Assembly: GCA_023415825.1 (NCBI GenBank) | Contig: JAEZJF010000019.1 | Coordinates: 1 to 64,000, forward strand | DNA from: Bacillota bacterium | GTDB lineage: Bacteria > Bacillota > Clostridia > DSM-8532 | Reading direction: 5' to 3' | Length of the DNA: 64,000 bases | Shown: positions 1-8,650 of the stretch, piece after piece | Numbering within the stretch: the stretch's first letter is position 1 | Layout: each line of letters begins with the position of its first letter | Translations under genes and position numbers: made by a program | The notes under the pieces: model-generated | Database searches by the model: none | Told to the model about the DNA's origin: nothing | The model's input: only the letters and a program-made list of their open reading frames with translations

Positions 1-152
1 CCATGGATTGATAATTATGAACCCATTGCCTTAAAGATTCATGATGAATTCCAATCAAAGCGGCAGTGTGCCTAATGGAATCCTTTCCTTCTATACATAT
101 GAGAACGTATTTTAATTTTTCTTCTGCATGAAAATTTACTTTTTCGTCCCAT
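1..152 (-). pseudogene. IS3-family transposase OrfA, frameshifted and cut by the window edge
   Basis: From the ATG at 152 the minus strand reads MGRKSKF and then, after a single extra T in a T4 run near 134-137, continues in another frame as HAEEKLKYVLICIEGKDS...HHESLRQWVHNYQSMG. This is the helix-turn-helix N-terminus of IS3-family OrfA proteins (EEKLKxVL, SIRxxA, LxxWVxxY). The two halves align with the family only if the frameshift is bridged, so the copy is probably inactive, or the extra T is a sequencing error. The site AAGGAGGAGC sits upstream of the ATG. OrfB is not in the window. Confidence 0.65.
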
Positions 153-222
153 AAAAATATGCTCCTCCTTATGGTTAACAGTTTTTATTATTTAAACTGT
201 CTACCACAAGGGGAGCATATCA
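1..222 (-). mobile_element. Edge of an IS3-family insertion sequence
   Basis: The first ~220 bases carry the end of an IS3-type element read on the minus strand. They hold a terminal inverted-repeat-like sequence near 197-221 (minus-strand TATGCTCCCCTTG...), an AAGGAGGAGC ribosome binding site at 161-170 and the start of a transposase OrfA. The terminal sequence at 208-220 is almost perfectly complementary to the ribosome binding site region at 157-170. Read-through transcripts entering the element could therefore fold and hide the site, a feature known from other insertion sequences. The rest of the element lies outside the window, so neither a second end nor a target duplication can be checked. 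Confidence 0.65.
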
Positions 223-285
223 TTTTTCATCAATGACGGTTTTTTATATACTTATTGTTTGTCCCTATCACTTGGAATCATCATA

Positions 286-1236
286 TTAATTTGCGGGGTC
301 AAGATTAAGGTAGTAGCGTACCACTTCTACACCGTTCTCCTCAGTTAGGTCTCCACTGATATAAAAGTAGTAATTATGAGCGGTACCGTCCAGATCAAAG
401 TAGTCGGTGGATATGGACTTGCCTATATCTTCAGATGTTCCGATCTTTTCTTCGTAAAAAGCGATAATATCTTTAAAGCTCTTATCGGTGTATATCGTTA
501 AAGAATAGGATGTTTTTCCGTCATTCACCGATTCACGTGCATCATAAAGCGCTGCACCATCAATTATCGGGAATAAGTCAACAGGGTACTTCTCAGGAAG
601 CTCTGCCTTGGATAGTGATTTTAAGAGATCATCTACGGTGGGGATCGCTGTCAGCTCAAGAGTCAATATTGAATATTTTTTATTGGTGGAATCACTTGCT
701 AATGAAAGACTAAATTCATAACTTCCCAGCGTTCCCGTAAAGTACGTAAAGTCAGAAGTCGATTGATCTTCCAAGTTCTCAGCGTCTTTGATCTTTTCTT
801 TATAGAACGTACCTACAGTTTCCATATCTGTATTAAAAACTGCCATTATTGAATAAAAGCCTATACCGTCACGTTCGCCCTTATCGGCTGCAAAAACTAT
901 ACCGTCTTTGTAAATGGGGAAGATATCCTTAGGAAAGTCCTTGGGAAGATCTACTTCTTTAAGACCTGCATAGGGGTTGTCATCATTTGAGAAGACATCC
1001 TTGTCGTCAGAGTCTTTATCCTTGGAGTCCTCATCATCAGAGTCTTTTTCATCCTTATCTTCATCCTCATCATCGTTGCTGTCGCTGTCGTTGATCTTTG
1101 AGAATATTCCACCTTTCTTTCCGGAACTGGACTTGGAATCATCATCGTCATCATCCTTGTCTTTTCCGGCACATGCAGCAACGGTGAAGATCATACACAA
1201 GACCAACAGCAGGCTTAATATTTTTTTGAAAGTCAT
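286..1236 (-). CDS. Secreted lipoprotein with an acidic linker and a duplicated domain
   Basis: 316-residue predicted lipoprotein. The ATG at 1236 follows GGAAGGAG and gives a proper signal peptide (MTFKKIL...) ending in lipobox VAAC with lipidated Cys22. Residues ~26-75 are a low-complexity Asp/Lys/Ser/Glu stretch, probably an extended linker on the cell surface. Two similar units follow. Each starts LP(K/E)..P.D(L/I)FPI, runs through an alternating hydrophobic pattern and ends FY(K/E)EKI, so the folded part arose by internal duplication. No enzyme motif is visible and the function is unknown. An upstream in-frame ATG at 1275 would add 13 residues and spoil the signal peptide. Confidence 0.85.
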   Translation of the reverse strand: MTFKKILSLLLVLCMIFTVAACAGKDKDDDDDDSKSSSGKKGGIFSKINDSDSNDDEDEDKDEKDSDDEDSKDKDSDDKDVFSNDDNPYAGLKEVDLPKDFPKDIFPIYKDGIVFAADKGERDGIGFYSIMAVFNTDMETVGTFYKEKIKDAENLEDQSTSDFTYFTGTLGSYEFSLSLASDSTNKKYSILTLELTAIPTVDDLLKSLSKAELPEKYPVDLFPIIDGAALYDARESVNDGKTSYSLTIYTDKSFKDIIAFYEEKIGTSEDIGKSISTDYFDLDGTAHNYYFYISGDLTEENGVEVVRYYLNLDPAN

Positions 1237-1410
1237 GTTTTTACGCTCCTTCCAGCATAAACAAATATCAAGCAATATTTTACCATATTACTGGAATTTA
1301 CAAAAGAATTATTTTACATTGGTGTAAACACATAGGACTTGCCCGAAAACATATATTTCCCAAGTTCAACATAGAATGGAGGGTCAAAAGAATAATCAGG
1401 GAGGAGTTCA

Positions 1411-2967
1411 ATGGCTCGACGCTCGCTAAAGTACAATGCGGCTGTACTCACTGTTACAGGGTTCCTAGTAAAAGCCATCGGGTTTGTTTATCGCGTTTTC
1501 ATAGCCAATGGCATCGGCTCTGAAGGGCTGGGGCTTTATCAGCTTGTTGTACCTATTTACTCTCTCCTGGTACTGGTGCTATCGGCCGGTATTTCAGTGG
1601 CAGTCTCACGTTTTGTGGCCGAGGAGACCTCTAAACACCTGGATGAAAAAGGTATGAGGATAGCCTCCCTGTCATCAGGTTTGGTGATGGTTACGGGGGT
1701 CATTGTATGCGGGCTGTTGATTATTAATCTTGATACTCTGGTTTTAGGAATTACAGGAGATGCGAGAACACGTAACTCCTTATTTTGGATGCTTGCTCTC
1801 ATACCTCCCATTGCAGCGGCTTCCGCCTATAAAGGCTATTTCTACGGCAGGCAGGAGATGATTCCCAATGCCATCGGGCAAATCCTCGAGCAAATAACCA
1901 AACTATGCTTTGTCCTCCTATTATTTGATTCTTTTAAAGGAAAAGGCCTTGAGAGTATGTGCCTCCTGGCTGTTATGGCCATGCTTGTAGGCGAGTACGT
2001 CAACGTACTTGTGGTATATATAGTCTTTTTATGGCAAAAAGCTAAAAAAGGTACACAGAAAAACTCAGAAAAACAAAAAGTCACGCTCAAGAAAATTGTT
2101 AAAACTGCGCTTCCCATCTCTGCCAACCGACTCATCCTTTCTACTATCGGCACCGCAGAGAGTTTGATTATTCCTCAGCGGCTTATTCTCTATGGGCTTA
2201 CATTCCAGGACAGTTTGAAAGCCTTTGGCCGACTTACCGGAATGGCGTCTCCTCTGGTATTTTTCCCCTCCATGCTGCCCATGGCTCTGGCTACAGCACT
2301 TGTCCCGGCTATTGCCAGTGCTGTTGCATCCAAGCAATACGCGGTAGCTAATCGCCAAATTTCCCAGTCCATAAGACTGACTCTCATCATGGGCTTAATT
2401 TTTACTTCCTTTTTCGCCACATGCAGTCATGAGCTTGCAGAGCTTGTTTACCCGGGAGAAAATGTAGGGGATATTCTTTATCTCCTTGCTTTTACAGGTG
2501 TTTTCCTGTACCTTCAGCAAACAATGCTGGGGATACTGAACGGTCTTGCCCGAGAGTCTGCTATATTGATCAATACGCTTGTGGGCAGTATCATAAGGCT
2601 TGCTGTCATATGGTTCGCTATCCCGCTGTTTGGGGTAAATGCCTATATTTATGCCGTTATAGCCGGAAGCATCGTGACCATTATTCTTAATTTTAGGGTG
2701 ATTTCCAAAATAACCGGCATGTCCATCGATATGGGAGAATGGCTTTTAAAGCCTCTTGCGGCTACACTATTAGGGTCTATAGCAGCCCTGATTCTCAAGC
2801 AATTACCAAGCCTCTGGCATATATCTAGCAGGGTTGCCATGCTTTGTTCGGTCGGCATTGTATTGGTCGTTATTCTTGCGACCTTCGCTATAACAGGTAT
2901 TGTAAAACGTGATGATTTAAAACGATGGGCAGGGAAAAATAAAACCACGATTTATGATTTCCTTTAG
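1411..2967 (+). CDS. spoVB: SpoVB-like polysaccharide/lipid flippase (MOP superfamily)
   Basis: 518-residue polytopic membrane protein of the MurJ/SpoVB/Wzx flippase group (MOP superfamily), with about 14 hydrophobic segments. The N-terminus (SLKYNAAVLTVTGFLVK, then a VYRVFIANGIG-type loop and GLYQLV) is typical of SpoVB proteins, which work in spore cortex formation, presumably by moving lipid-linked precursors across the membrane. Length matches the family. AGGGAGGAG precedes the ATG. The gene stands alone between a divergent lipoprotein gene and a heat-shock gene. YtgP/MurJ2-type flippases are close relatives, so the sporulation-specific role is inferred. Confidence 0.85.
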   Translation: MARRSLKYNAAVLTVTGFLVKAIGFVYRVFIANGIGSEGLGLYQLVVPIYSLLVLVLSAGISVAVSRFVAEETSKHLDEKGMRIASLSSGLVMVTGVIVCGLLIINLDTLVLGITGDARTRNSLFWMLALIPPIAAASAYKGYFYGRQEMIPNAIGQILEQITKLCFVLLLFDSFKGKGLESMCLLAVMAMLVGEYVNVLVVYIVFLWQKAKKGTQKNSEKQKVTLKKIVKTALPISANRLILSTIGTAESLIIPQRLILYGLTFQDSLKAFGRLTGMASPLVFFPSMLPMALATALVPAIASAVASKQYAVANRQISQSIRLTLIMGLIFTSFFATCSHELAELVYPGENVGDILYLLAFTGVFLYLQQTMLGILNGLARESAILINTLVGSIIRLAVIWFAIPLFGVNAYIYAVIAGSIVTIILNFRVISKITGMSIDMGEWLLKPLAATLLGSIAALILKQLPSLWHISSRVAMLCSVGIVLVVILATFAITGIVKRDDLKRWAGKNKTTIYDFL

Positions 2968-3076
2968 TCGCTTGGAAGGAAAGCACTGATTCCGGGTATA
3001 AAATTCAAAGAAAATGAAAGAAAATAAGAGTAAAAAGAAGAGAGAGTGATGTAATCAATGCAAAAGAGTGTATATA

Positions 3077-3093
3077 GGTCAAAGAAAGTCAAA
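3077..3093 (+). promoter_or_regulatory. CtsR box 1
   Basis: GGTCAAAGAAAGTCAAA matches the CtsR consensus RGTCAAANANRGTCAAA known from Firmicute clp and hsp genes. It lies just upstream of the -35 element of the hsp20 promoter. Confidence 0.75.
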
Positions 3094-3100
3094 AACAAAC

Positions 3101-3129
3101 TTGATAATTATCCTGGGCGATTGTAGAAT
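3101..3129 (+). promoter_or_regulatory. SigA-type promoter of hsp20
   Basis: TTGATA at 3101-3106 and TAGAAT at 3124-3129 are separated by 17 bases. The promoter is bracketed by two CtsR boxes, which fits repression by CtsR at normal temperature. Confidence 0.7.
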
Positions 3130-3139
3130 AGTATCACAA

Positions 3140-3173
3140 GGTCAAAGAAAGTCAAAATCAAAAAAGAGTCAAA
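3140..3173 (+). promoter_or_regulatory. CtsR box 2 with an extra half-site
   Basis: The same 17-base GGTCAAAGAAAGTCAAA sequence recurs at 3140-3156, 63 bases after the first copy, at the expected transcription start. A further half-site GAGTCAAA follows at 3166-3173. Confidence 0.72.
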
Positions 3174-3209
3174 TTGAAAGTGTTAACAAAATTAAATGGA
3201 GGTGTTCTT

Positions 3210-3659
3210 ATGTTTGGTATGATTCCCTATTCAAAAAGAAATGGCGGTGTATCCAGAAAAGATGATTGGTTAGGTATTGACCGATTCTTCGAAGATTTCC
3301 TGAGAGATCCTTTCTTTACTAGAGTTTCAGCTATGACTACACCTATACGGGCCGATGTCAAGGAAACTGAAAAAGAATACATTGTAGAAGCCGAGCTCCC
3401 AGGAGTCAGCAAGGATGATATTATCATTGATATCCACGATGATGTACTGACCCTTGGTGTAGACATTAAGCAGGAAACCAATCAGGAAGAGGATGGCTAC
3501 ATCTACAGAGAACGTCAGAGCGGTTCTTACAGGCGCTGTTTTAATGTAAAGAATATAAAAAACGATGAGGTGAAAGCATCATACAAGGATGGAGTTCTAA
3601 GTGTGATCCTTCCTAAAGCCGATCCCGGTTTGCAGTCAAGAAAGATCGAGATCGAGTAA
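3210..3659 (+). CDS. hsp18: Small heat-shock protein, Hsp20/alpha-crystallin family
   Basis: 149-residue small heat-shock protein, an ATP-independent holdase that keeps unfolding proteins soluble. The N-terminal arm (MFGMIPYSKR, then DDWLGIDRFFEDF) is followed by the alpha-crystallin domain from about residue 40, including an ELPGVSKDDI segment and the conserved GVLSVILP motif near the end. The ATG at 3210 follows ATGGAGGTG; a start 12 codons upstream lacks such a site. CtsR boxes flank the promoter, so the gene is probably a class III heat-shock gene, as known for clostridial hsp18. Confidence 0.9.
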   Translation: MFGMIPYSKRNGGVSRKDDWLGIDRFFEDFLRDPFFTRVSAMTTPIRADVKETEKEYIVEAELPGVSKDDIIIDIHDDVLTLGVDIKQETNQEEDGYIYRERQSGSYRRCFNVKNIKNDEVKASYKDGVLSVILPKADPGLQSRKIEIE

Positions 3660-3774
3660 TCAAGGAGCAATCAAAGTATAAATTTCGATTCTTCCGGCTT
3701 TGCCGGAAGATGTATCGGAAGTTAAATTTTGATTATCCCTAAGGGAACCTCAATGATATAAAGGATTTCAAAAA

Positions 3775-3823
3775 AGTAGCTGTCTCAAATATGATTTTTC
3801 ATTTTGAGGCAGTTACTTTTTTT
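3775..3823 (+). terminator. Rho-independent terminator after hsp20
   Basis: Stem AGTAGCTGTCTCAAA (3775-3789) pairs with TTTGAGGCAGTTACT (3803-3817), including G-T pairs, and six T's follow at 3818-3823. Confidence 0.8.
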
Positions 3824-3977
3824 GGGTCAAAAGCTTCAGGTTCTCATATTTCATATAATGCCTGGGTACAGCGTAATGCCCACCCGTCAATGCCTGAATG
3901 AAGCAAAAAACGGCAGTTTGCATGTTGAGTTCTATTATGTATAATTGTAGTGTTATATTGTGAACCTAATAACTGGC

Positions 3978-4006
3978 TTGAGAACTTTGTCGTTAGTTTA
4001 TATAAA
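3978..4006 (+). promoter_or_regulatory. SigA-type promoter upstream of the PHP gene and prfA
   Basis: TTGAGA at 3978-3983, a 17-base spacer, then TATAAA at 4001-4006. It would drive the PHP-domain gene and prfA as one transcript. Confidence 0.55.
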
Positions 4007-4060
4007 AGCCGATTTATGGGCTTTATTAGGTGCAATTATTTTACAGAAGGATGTGACTAG

Positions 4061-4780
4061 ATGAAGCTTGTTGCAGACTGCCATTTTCATACACTGTCCA
4101 GCGGTCATGCCTACAGTACCATCACAGAATATGCCAAAGAGGCCTCAGAAAAAGGGCTTGAGCTTATCGGAATGACCGATCATGGTCCCAGAATGCCGGG
4201 AAGCGCTCATATCTATCATTTCCATAACCTGAAGGTTATCCCCCACCACATTTTCGACGTTGAAATTTTGAAGGGGATGGAGGCCAATGTCATTGATTTT
4301 GATGGGTCCCTGGATACCGAGGATGCCAACCTTGATGAACTGGAAGTTCTTATAGCGAGCTTTCACATGCCATGCATGAAGCCCTCCGGTTCAAAGGAAA
4401 ATACCAAGGCGCTAATCAATGCTATGAAAAACCGCTATGTTAATATTATCGGGCACCCAGATGACGGCAGGGTGGAGATGGATTATGTGGAGCTTACCAA
4501 AGCAGCCGCTGATCAGGGTGTTATGATCGAGGTCAACAACTCATCCTTAAGGCCAATTTCGTTCAGGCTGAATGCTGCTGAAAACTATGTCCGGCTTCTG
4601 GAGGAATGCGCCAAACGTGGTATCTATATTATTATCAATAGTGATTCCCATTTCCATACCGATATAGGTGAGTGCAGGGAAGCTCTGGAGCTTGTAAAAA
4701 AGCTGGGCTATCCCAAGGAACTCATCGCCAATGCAAGTGTTGAGAGATTAAAACAAAGGCTTCTTTTAAGGAGAAGGTGA
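4061..4780 (+). CDS. PHP-domain phosphatase/phosphoesterase (YcdX-like)
   Basis: 239-residue PHP-family metal-dependent phosphoesterase. Metal-binding motifs are all visible: H8-x-H10 (DCHFH), MTDHG at 39-42, a Glu in the KGMEAN segment, FHMP, IIGHPDDG and SDSHFH near residue 193. This is the order seen in YcdX-like trinuclear-metal phosphatases. Substrate cannot be told. The stop is 7 bases before prfA, so the two are probably co-transcribed. Histidinol-phosphatase HisJ is a related alternative, but the protein lacks the longer C-terminus usual for HisJ. Confidence 0.85.
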   Translation: MKLVADCHFHTLSSGHAYSTITEYAKEASEKGLELIGMTDHGPRMPGSAHIYHFHNLKVIPHHIFDVEILKGMEANVIDFDGSLDTEDANLDELEVLIASFHMPCMKPSGSKENTKALINAMKNRYVNIIGHPDDGRVEMDYVELTKAAADQGVMIEVNNSSLRPISFRLNAAENYVRLLEECAKRGIYIIINSDSHFHTDIGECREALELVKKLGYPKELIANASVERLKQRLLLRRR

Positions 4781-4787
4781 GATTGTT

Positions 4788-5864
4788 ATGTTTGAAAGGC
4801 TTGAAGTCATAGAAAATCGCTTTGAAGAACTCAATATGAGACTTGCTGATCCTGGTATCATGAATAATCAGGAGCAATACTTAAAGCTCATGAAGGAGCA
4901 TACCGAGCTCTCGGATATCGTGGAAAAGTACCGGGAGTATAAAGCCTTTGAAAAGGCTCTGAAGGATGCAAGGCTCATGCTGGATGATAAGCCTGACAAA
5001 GAGCTTGAGGAAATGATCGAACTTGAAATAGAGGAAGCAGCCGGCGGTATGGAGCGGACCCATAAAGAGCTTAAAATTCTTCTGATGCCCAAGGACCCCA
5101 ATGATGAGCGTGATGTTATCATAGAAATCCGAGGAGGTGCCGGGGGAGATGAGGCGGCCCTTTTTGCTGCCGTTCTCTATCGCATGTATAGTCACTATGC
5201 TGAGAGTAAAGGCTGGCAGGTTGGCATTATCGACTCCAATCCCACAGAAATTGGGGGCTTTAAGGAAGTCGTTTTTGAAATTGAGGGTAAGGGTGCCTAT
5301 AGCCGCCTAAAGTTTGAAAGCGGTGTTCATCGTGTACAGCGTGTACCCTCCACCGAATCCAGCGGGAGAATACATACTTCCACCGCAACGGTTGCCGTTC
5401 TTCCGGAAGTCGATGATGTGGCTGAAGTGGAGATCAACCCCAATGATATTGAAGTGGATACCTACCGGGCTTCGGGAGCAGGTGGTCAGCATATTAACAA
5501 GACCTCTTCGGCAATCCGTATCACCCATATTCCGTCGGGAATTGTGGTAACCTGCCAGGATCAGCGTTCCCAGCACAAGAACCGGGACAAGGCCATGAGG
5601 GTGTTAAAGGCAAAGCTATATGAGATTGAAATGCAAAAGCATAGCTCGGAGATTGCTGAAAACCGTAAAGGCCAGGTGGGTACCGGGGACAGGAGCGAAA
5701 GAATCAGAACCTATAATTTTCCCCAACGGCGTGTCACCGATCATCGTATCGGGTTTACCCTTTACCAGATCGACCAGTTCATCAACGGTGATATAGATGA
5801 GTTGATAGATGCGCTTATTACCACCGACCAAGCCGATAAACTCAGTGGGAATGATGAAGATTGA
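4788..5864 (+). CDS. prfA: Peptide chain release factor 1
   Basis: 358-residue class I release factor recognising UAA/UAG. The catalytic GGQ (GAGGQHINK) is at about residues 231-233. The stop-codon recognition segment reads RVPSTESSGRIHTS, which corresponds to the PxT tripeptide of RF1 rather than the SPF of RF2. Full length for the family. The ATG has an upstream AGGAGAAGG site overlapping the end of the PHP gene. A terminator follows at 5913. Confidence 0.97.
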   Translation: MFERLEVIENRFEELNMRLADPGIMNNQEQYLKLMKEHTELSDIVEKYREYKAFEKALKDARLMLDDKPDKELEEMIELEIEEAAGGMERTHKELKILLMPKDPNDERDVIIEIRGGAGGDEAALFAAVLYRMYSHYAESKGWQVGIIDSNPTEIGGFKEVVFEIEGKGAYSRLKFESGVHRVQRVPSTESSGRIHTSTATVAVLPEVDDVAEVEINPNDIEVDTYRASGAGGQHINKTSSAIRITHIPSGIVVTCQDQRSQHKNRDKAMRVLKAKLYEIEMQKHSSEIAENRKGQVGTGDRSERIRTYNFPQRRVTDHRIGFTLYQIDQFINGDIDELIDALITTDQADKLSGNDED

Positions 5865-5912
5865 GATGGCCGAATGCTATAGCATAAATGGATGACCAAA
5901 CTTTAAGCAATC

Positions 5913-5952
5913 GCCCTCTGTCTTGATTAAGATATCAGGACAGGGGGCTTTT
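5913..5952 (+). terminator. Terminator after prfA
   Basis: GCCCTCTGTC (5913-5922) pairs with GACAGGGGGC (5939-5948), including one G-T pair; TTTTC follows. Confidence 0.75.
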
Positions 5953-6060
5953 CGGATTTAGGACTGTCTACATAGTAAAAAGAACCAGTCTGAAGAAAGC
6001 AGTAAATGACAGGATTATAAATAACGCGGGTGCTATGATAAGGGTGTCAGGAGGTTAGGT

Positions 6061-6927
6061 ATGGAATGGCTTAACAGATTGAACAGGGCAATTGATTACA
6101 TCGAAGGGAACTTGCTGTCAGAAGTGAAAGTGAATGTGGCAGCTCGCGAGGCCGCGTCCTCAGTTTTTCATTTCCAACGGTCCTTCATGATACTCACAGG
6201 TGTTACTGTTTCTGAGTATGTCAGAAGACGGAGACTAACACTGGCTGCCCAGGAGCTGGCTACAACCAATGGGATAAAAGTCATTGATGTGGCTCTGAAA
6301 TATGGGTATGAGACTCCGGAGTCTTTTACCAAGGCATTTTCAAAGCTGCATGGCTTACCGCCGTCCCAGGTGAAGCAAAAAGGCGTCAATCTTAAGGCAT
6401 TTCCACGCATCACCTTCACATTATCGATAAAAGGAGTTGTAGGTATGAATTATCGTATTATTGAAAAGGGCAGCTTCAAGATGGTAGGGAAAAGTCTGAA
6501 AGTTAGCAGTGCCGACGGAGAAAACTTAAGAGCCATCCCGGCGTTCTGGACGCAATGCAACAATGACGGCTCAAGTGAGAAGATCTGCGGCATTAATCCT
6601 TCCAAACCCATGCTAGGGGTTTGTATGAATGATTTTGACAAAGAGATGAATACCTTTACCTATTTAATAGCGGTTGAATCCGAGGATAAGGATACACAAG
6701 GCTTGGAAATCCATGAAGTGCCAGCTTCCACATGGGCCGTTTTTGAATCGGTAGGTCCCATGCCCACAGCCATACAGGATGTTTGGAAAAGAATCTACAG
6801 CGAGTGGTTCCCAGCAACGGGCTATGAGCATGCAGGACTTCCCGAGCTCGAAGTCTATTATGAGGGGGACACGAGTTCAGAGAATTATTCCTGTGAGGTT
6901 TGGATTCCCGTAAAGGCTAAAGGTTAA
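6061..6927 (+). CDS. AraC-family regulator with GyrI-like effector domain
   Basis: 288 residues. An AraC-type DNA-binding domain fills residues ~5-105, with both helix-turn-helix units (KVNVAAREAASSVFHFQRSF; DVALKYGYETPESFTKAFSK). After a linker, residues ~125-288 form a GyrI-like/SOUL-type small-molecule binding domain (YRIIEKGSFKMVGKS ... LEVYYEGD ... EVWIPVK). This architecture is that of Rob/MarA-GyrI-type multidrug or toxin sensors. Start ATG follows TCAGGAGG. No efflux gene is adjacent, so the target is unknown. A hairpin at 6937 ends the gene. Confidence 0.88.
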   Translation: MEWLNRLNRAIDYIEGNLLSEVKVNVAAREAASSVFHFQRSFMILTGVTVSEYVRRRRLTLAAQELATTNGIKVIDVALKYGYETPESFTKAFSKLHGLPPSQVKQKGVNLKAFPRITFTLSIKGVVGMNYRIIEKGSFKMVGKSLKVSSADGENLRAIPAFWTQCNNDGSSEKICGINPSKPMLGVCMNDFDKEMNTFTYLIAVESEDKDTQGLEIHEVPASTWAVFESVGPMPTAIQDVWKRIYSEWFPATGYEHAGLPELEVYYEGDTSSENYSCEVWIPVKAKG

Positions 6928-6936
6928 AACCAGTGT

Positions 6937-6966
6937 ATTGGGCCATCTGTTTTCAGATGGCCCAAT
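6937..6966. terminator. Probable bidirectional terminator hairpin
   Basis: Perfect 13-bp stem ATTGGGCCATCTG / CAGATGGCCCAAT with a TTTT loop, between convergent genes. A TTTT run follows a few bases later on the minus strand only. Confidence 0.6.
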
Positions 6967-6985
6967 AGGTTTGAGACTCAATGTT

Positions 6986-7474
6986 TTAGTCCAATTCTAT
7001 GGTACTAATAATATCATTAAAAATCTTTGTTTGTTCTTTCTCGGAATCTGATTTTCCTGCAAAAGCCAAACAGTAGACATTTGCTTCTTTTATTATAGTG
7101 TAAAAATTTACATATTGTTTTCCATTACCATAATCCGCATAATAGGATGCTTCCAATTTTTTATTGATCACATCATAATTTTCGGAAACACTTTTAAAAT
7201 GCTCCGCACTAGATATAAATCCATCATAAACAGATCGAAGATCGTCATATATTTGATCGGCATCATCATTTCCGGATACTCCTACATTCTCGCTCGACAC
7301 AAAGAACATACTTCCGTCAGATAAATAATGATAATTAACATCGCTCTCAGATTTATATTCCCAACTGGAAGGGACACTGTAGGACAGATCCTTCACAGAG
7401 TATGTATCATGCTTTTTAGTGGTACAGCCAGATAATAAAGTAAATATAATAAGGAAAACAATGACTTTCTTCAT
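6986..7474 (-). CDS. Small lipoprotein of unknown function
   Basis: 162-residue predicted lipoprotein: short signal peptide MKKVIVFLIIFTLLSGC with lipidated Cys17. The rest is a mixed alpha/beta domain (YSVPSSWEYKSE..., a C-terminal FNDIISTIEL) resembling the PsbP-like or DUF-type lipoproteins common in clostridia (SYSVPxxW opening). No catalytic motif is visible. It stands alone and converges on the AraC/GyrI gene. Confidence 0.75.
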   Translation of the reverse strand: MKKVIVFLIIFTLLSGCTTKKHDTYSVKDLSYSVPSSWEYKSESDVNYHYLSDGSMFFVSSENVGVSGNDDADQIYDDLRSVYDGFISSAEHFKSVSENYDVINKKLEASYYADYGNGKQYVNFYTIIKEANVYCLAFAGKSDSEKEQTKIFNDIISTIELD

Positions 7475-7735
7475 ACATACCCCACCTTAATATAAACTCA
7501 ATAGTAATATATTAACATAAAATACATTATAATAAATGCTACATGAAATAGTAATGAAAAGCAAATAGAAAAATCGGTAGTCTCTCAAAAAAATCTGGTC
7601 TCAAATAACATCTAAAAATTGTAAATAAGCAACATCGTGATGTAAATAGACACTATTTCAAAAACATGGCCTTAGATAAAATGGGACTGGGACTTTAAGA
7701 TAAAAAAGAAAATGGTTTACTAGGAGGAGCAAAAA

Positions 7736-8593
7736 ATGGCGCTTTCTAAGGCAATGAGAATAGTCTTGATAATAGCTTTGAGCTTGACATTAGTTACAGG
7801 ATGCAGCAGTCGGTTAAAGGATAAGAATGTCCAAAGAGAGATTACACCTGACGTACTGGCTTCCGAGACAGATTCGCCCCCACCCCCGGAGTCAGAAAAT
7901 GCTGAAGAAGACATTAATTTCAATGATACGGGTAAAACCGTCATTAAAGCGATTTCTTTGAATAGAACTTATCCGAATAATAGTTATTTGATTATTACTA
8001 AAGAAGGGACCACGATCTGTGTTGATCCTACCCAGACTATCGAAGGAGTCAAGCCTGATATCATCGCGATGACCCATAGTCATAGTGATCATGTTGATAC
8101 AAAGCTTGTTAAAAACTTCCCTGATATTAAAACAACCAAATGGACTGCCGAAAGCTTTGAAGAGAAGGGTATTAAGGTCACAGGAATAGCCTCCAGCCAT
8201 CTTGGGGATACAATCCCATCCACCCCAAGTAATGTCATTTACGTTTTTGAAGCTGACGGGCTTAGAATTGCACATATGGGAGATATAGGCCAGACTCAGC
8301 TAACTGATGAACAATTAGAAGCTCTTGGAACCATTGATATTGCCTTTATGCAGTTTGTCAACAGTTATTCCGGCTATTCCGCAAGTGATGAAAAGGGGAT
8401 AAATTTAATTGAACAGCTAAAGCCCCAAATCATTATCCCTACACACTCCTCTGCTGAGGCCACTGAGAGCATTGGGAAGATTGTAGGTGATTATGAGCTT
8501 GCGGATGACATTCTGGTCATCAGCAAGGACGACTTATCCGATGGTAAGAGAAAAGTCATCGAAATAAGAAACACACATGTGCTTAATAAATAA
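7736..8593 (+). CDS. Metallo-beta-lactamase-fold lipoprotein
   Basis: 285 residues. Signal peptide with lipobox VTGC (Cys23), a Pro/Glu-rich linker (residues ~45-60), then a metallo-beta-lactamase fold. Motifs: MTHSHSDHVD (the HxHxDH zinc motif), HLGD, MGDIGQ and a late PTHSSAE. The layout resembles the UPF0173/UlaG group of L-ascorbate-6-phosphate lactonase-like hydrolases, here tethered outside the membrane. Substrate unknown. Start ATG follows TAGGAGGAG. The gene ends before a strong terminator and has no operon partner. Confidence 0.85.
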   Translation: MALSKAMRIVLIIALSLTLVTGCSSRLKDKNVQREITPDVLASETDSPPPPESENAEEDINFNDTGKTVIKAISLNRTYPNNSYLIITKEGTTICVDPTQTIEGVKPDIIAMTHSHSDHVDTKLVKNFPDIKTTKWTAESFEEKGIKVTGIASSHLGDTIPSTPSNVIYVFEADGLRIAHMGDIGQTQLTDEQLEALGTIDIAFMQFVNSYSGYSASDEKGINLIEQLKPQIIIPTHSSAEATESIGKIVGDYELADDILVISKDDLSDGKRKVIEIRNTHVLNK

Positions 8594-8650
8594 CCTCTAT
8601 AGCGGCTGCACACGATTGCAGGGCTCAAATAGAGAATTATTACCGCCCTA

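Larger units (their letters stand above)
3660..4060. other. 401-base intergenic stretch with two hairpins and a promoter
   Basis: No gene is supported here. It holds a hairpin CTTCCGGC-TTT-GCCGGAAG at 3691-3709 without a T run, a strong terminator at 3775-3823, and a promoter at 3978-4006 for the next gene. A small hairpin (AGCC...GGGCT) lies at about 4007-4021 in the leader. Confidence 0.6.

Noticed and set aside
977..1327. Plus-strand Ser/Glu-rich frame opposite the lipoprotein
   Set aside because: It is the shadow of the Asp/Lys/Ser linker; no site and no fold.
3068..3265. Short plus frame across the CtsR boxes
   Set aside because: It covers the promoter and operators and overlaps the true hsp20 start.
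3844..4035. Minus frame of 63 codons in the 3.7-4.06 kb gap
   Set aside because: Opposes the promoter of the next gene and has no site or recognisable sequence.
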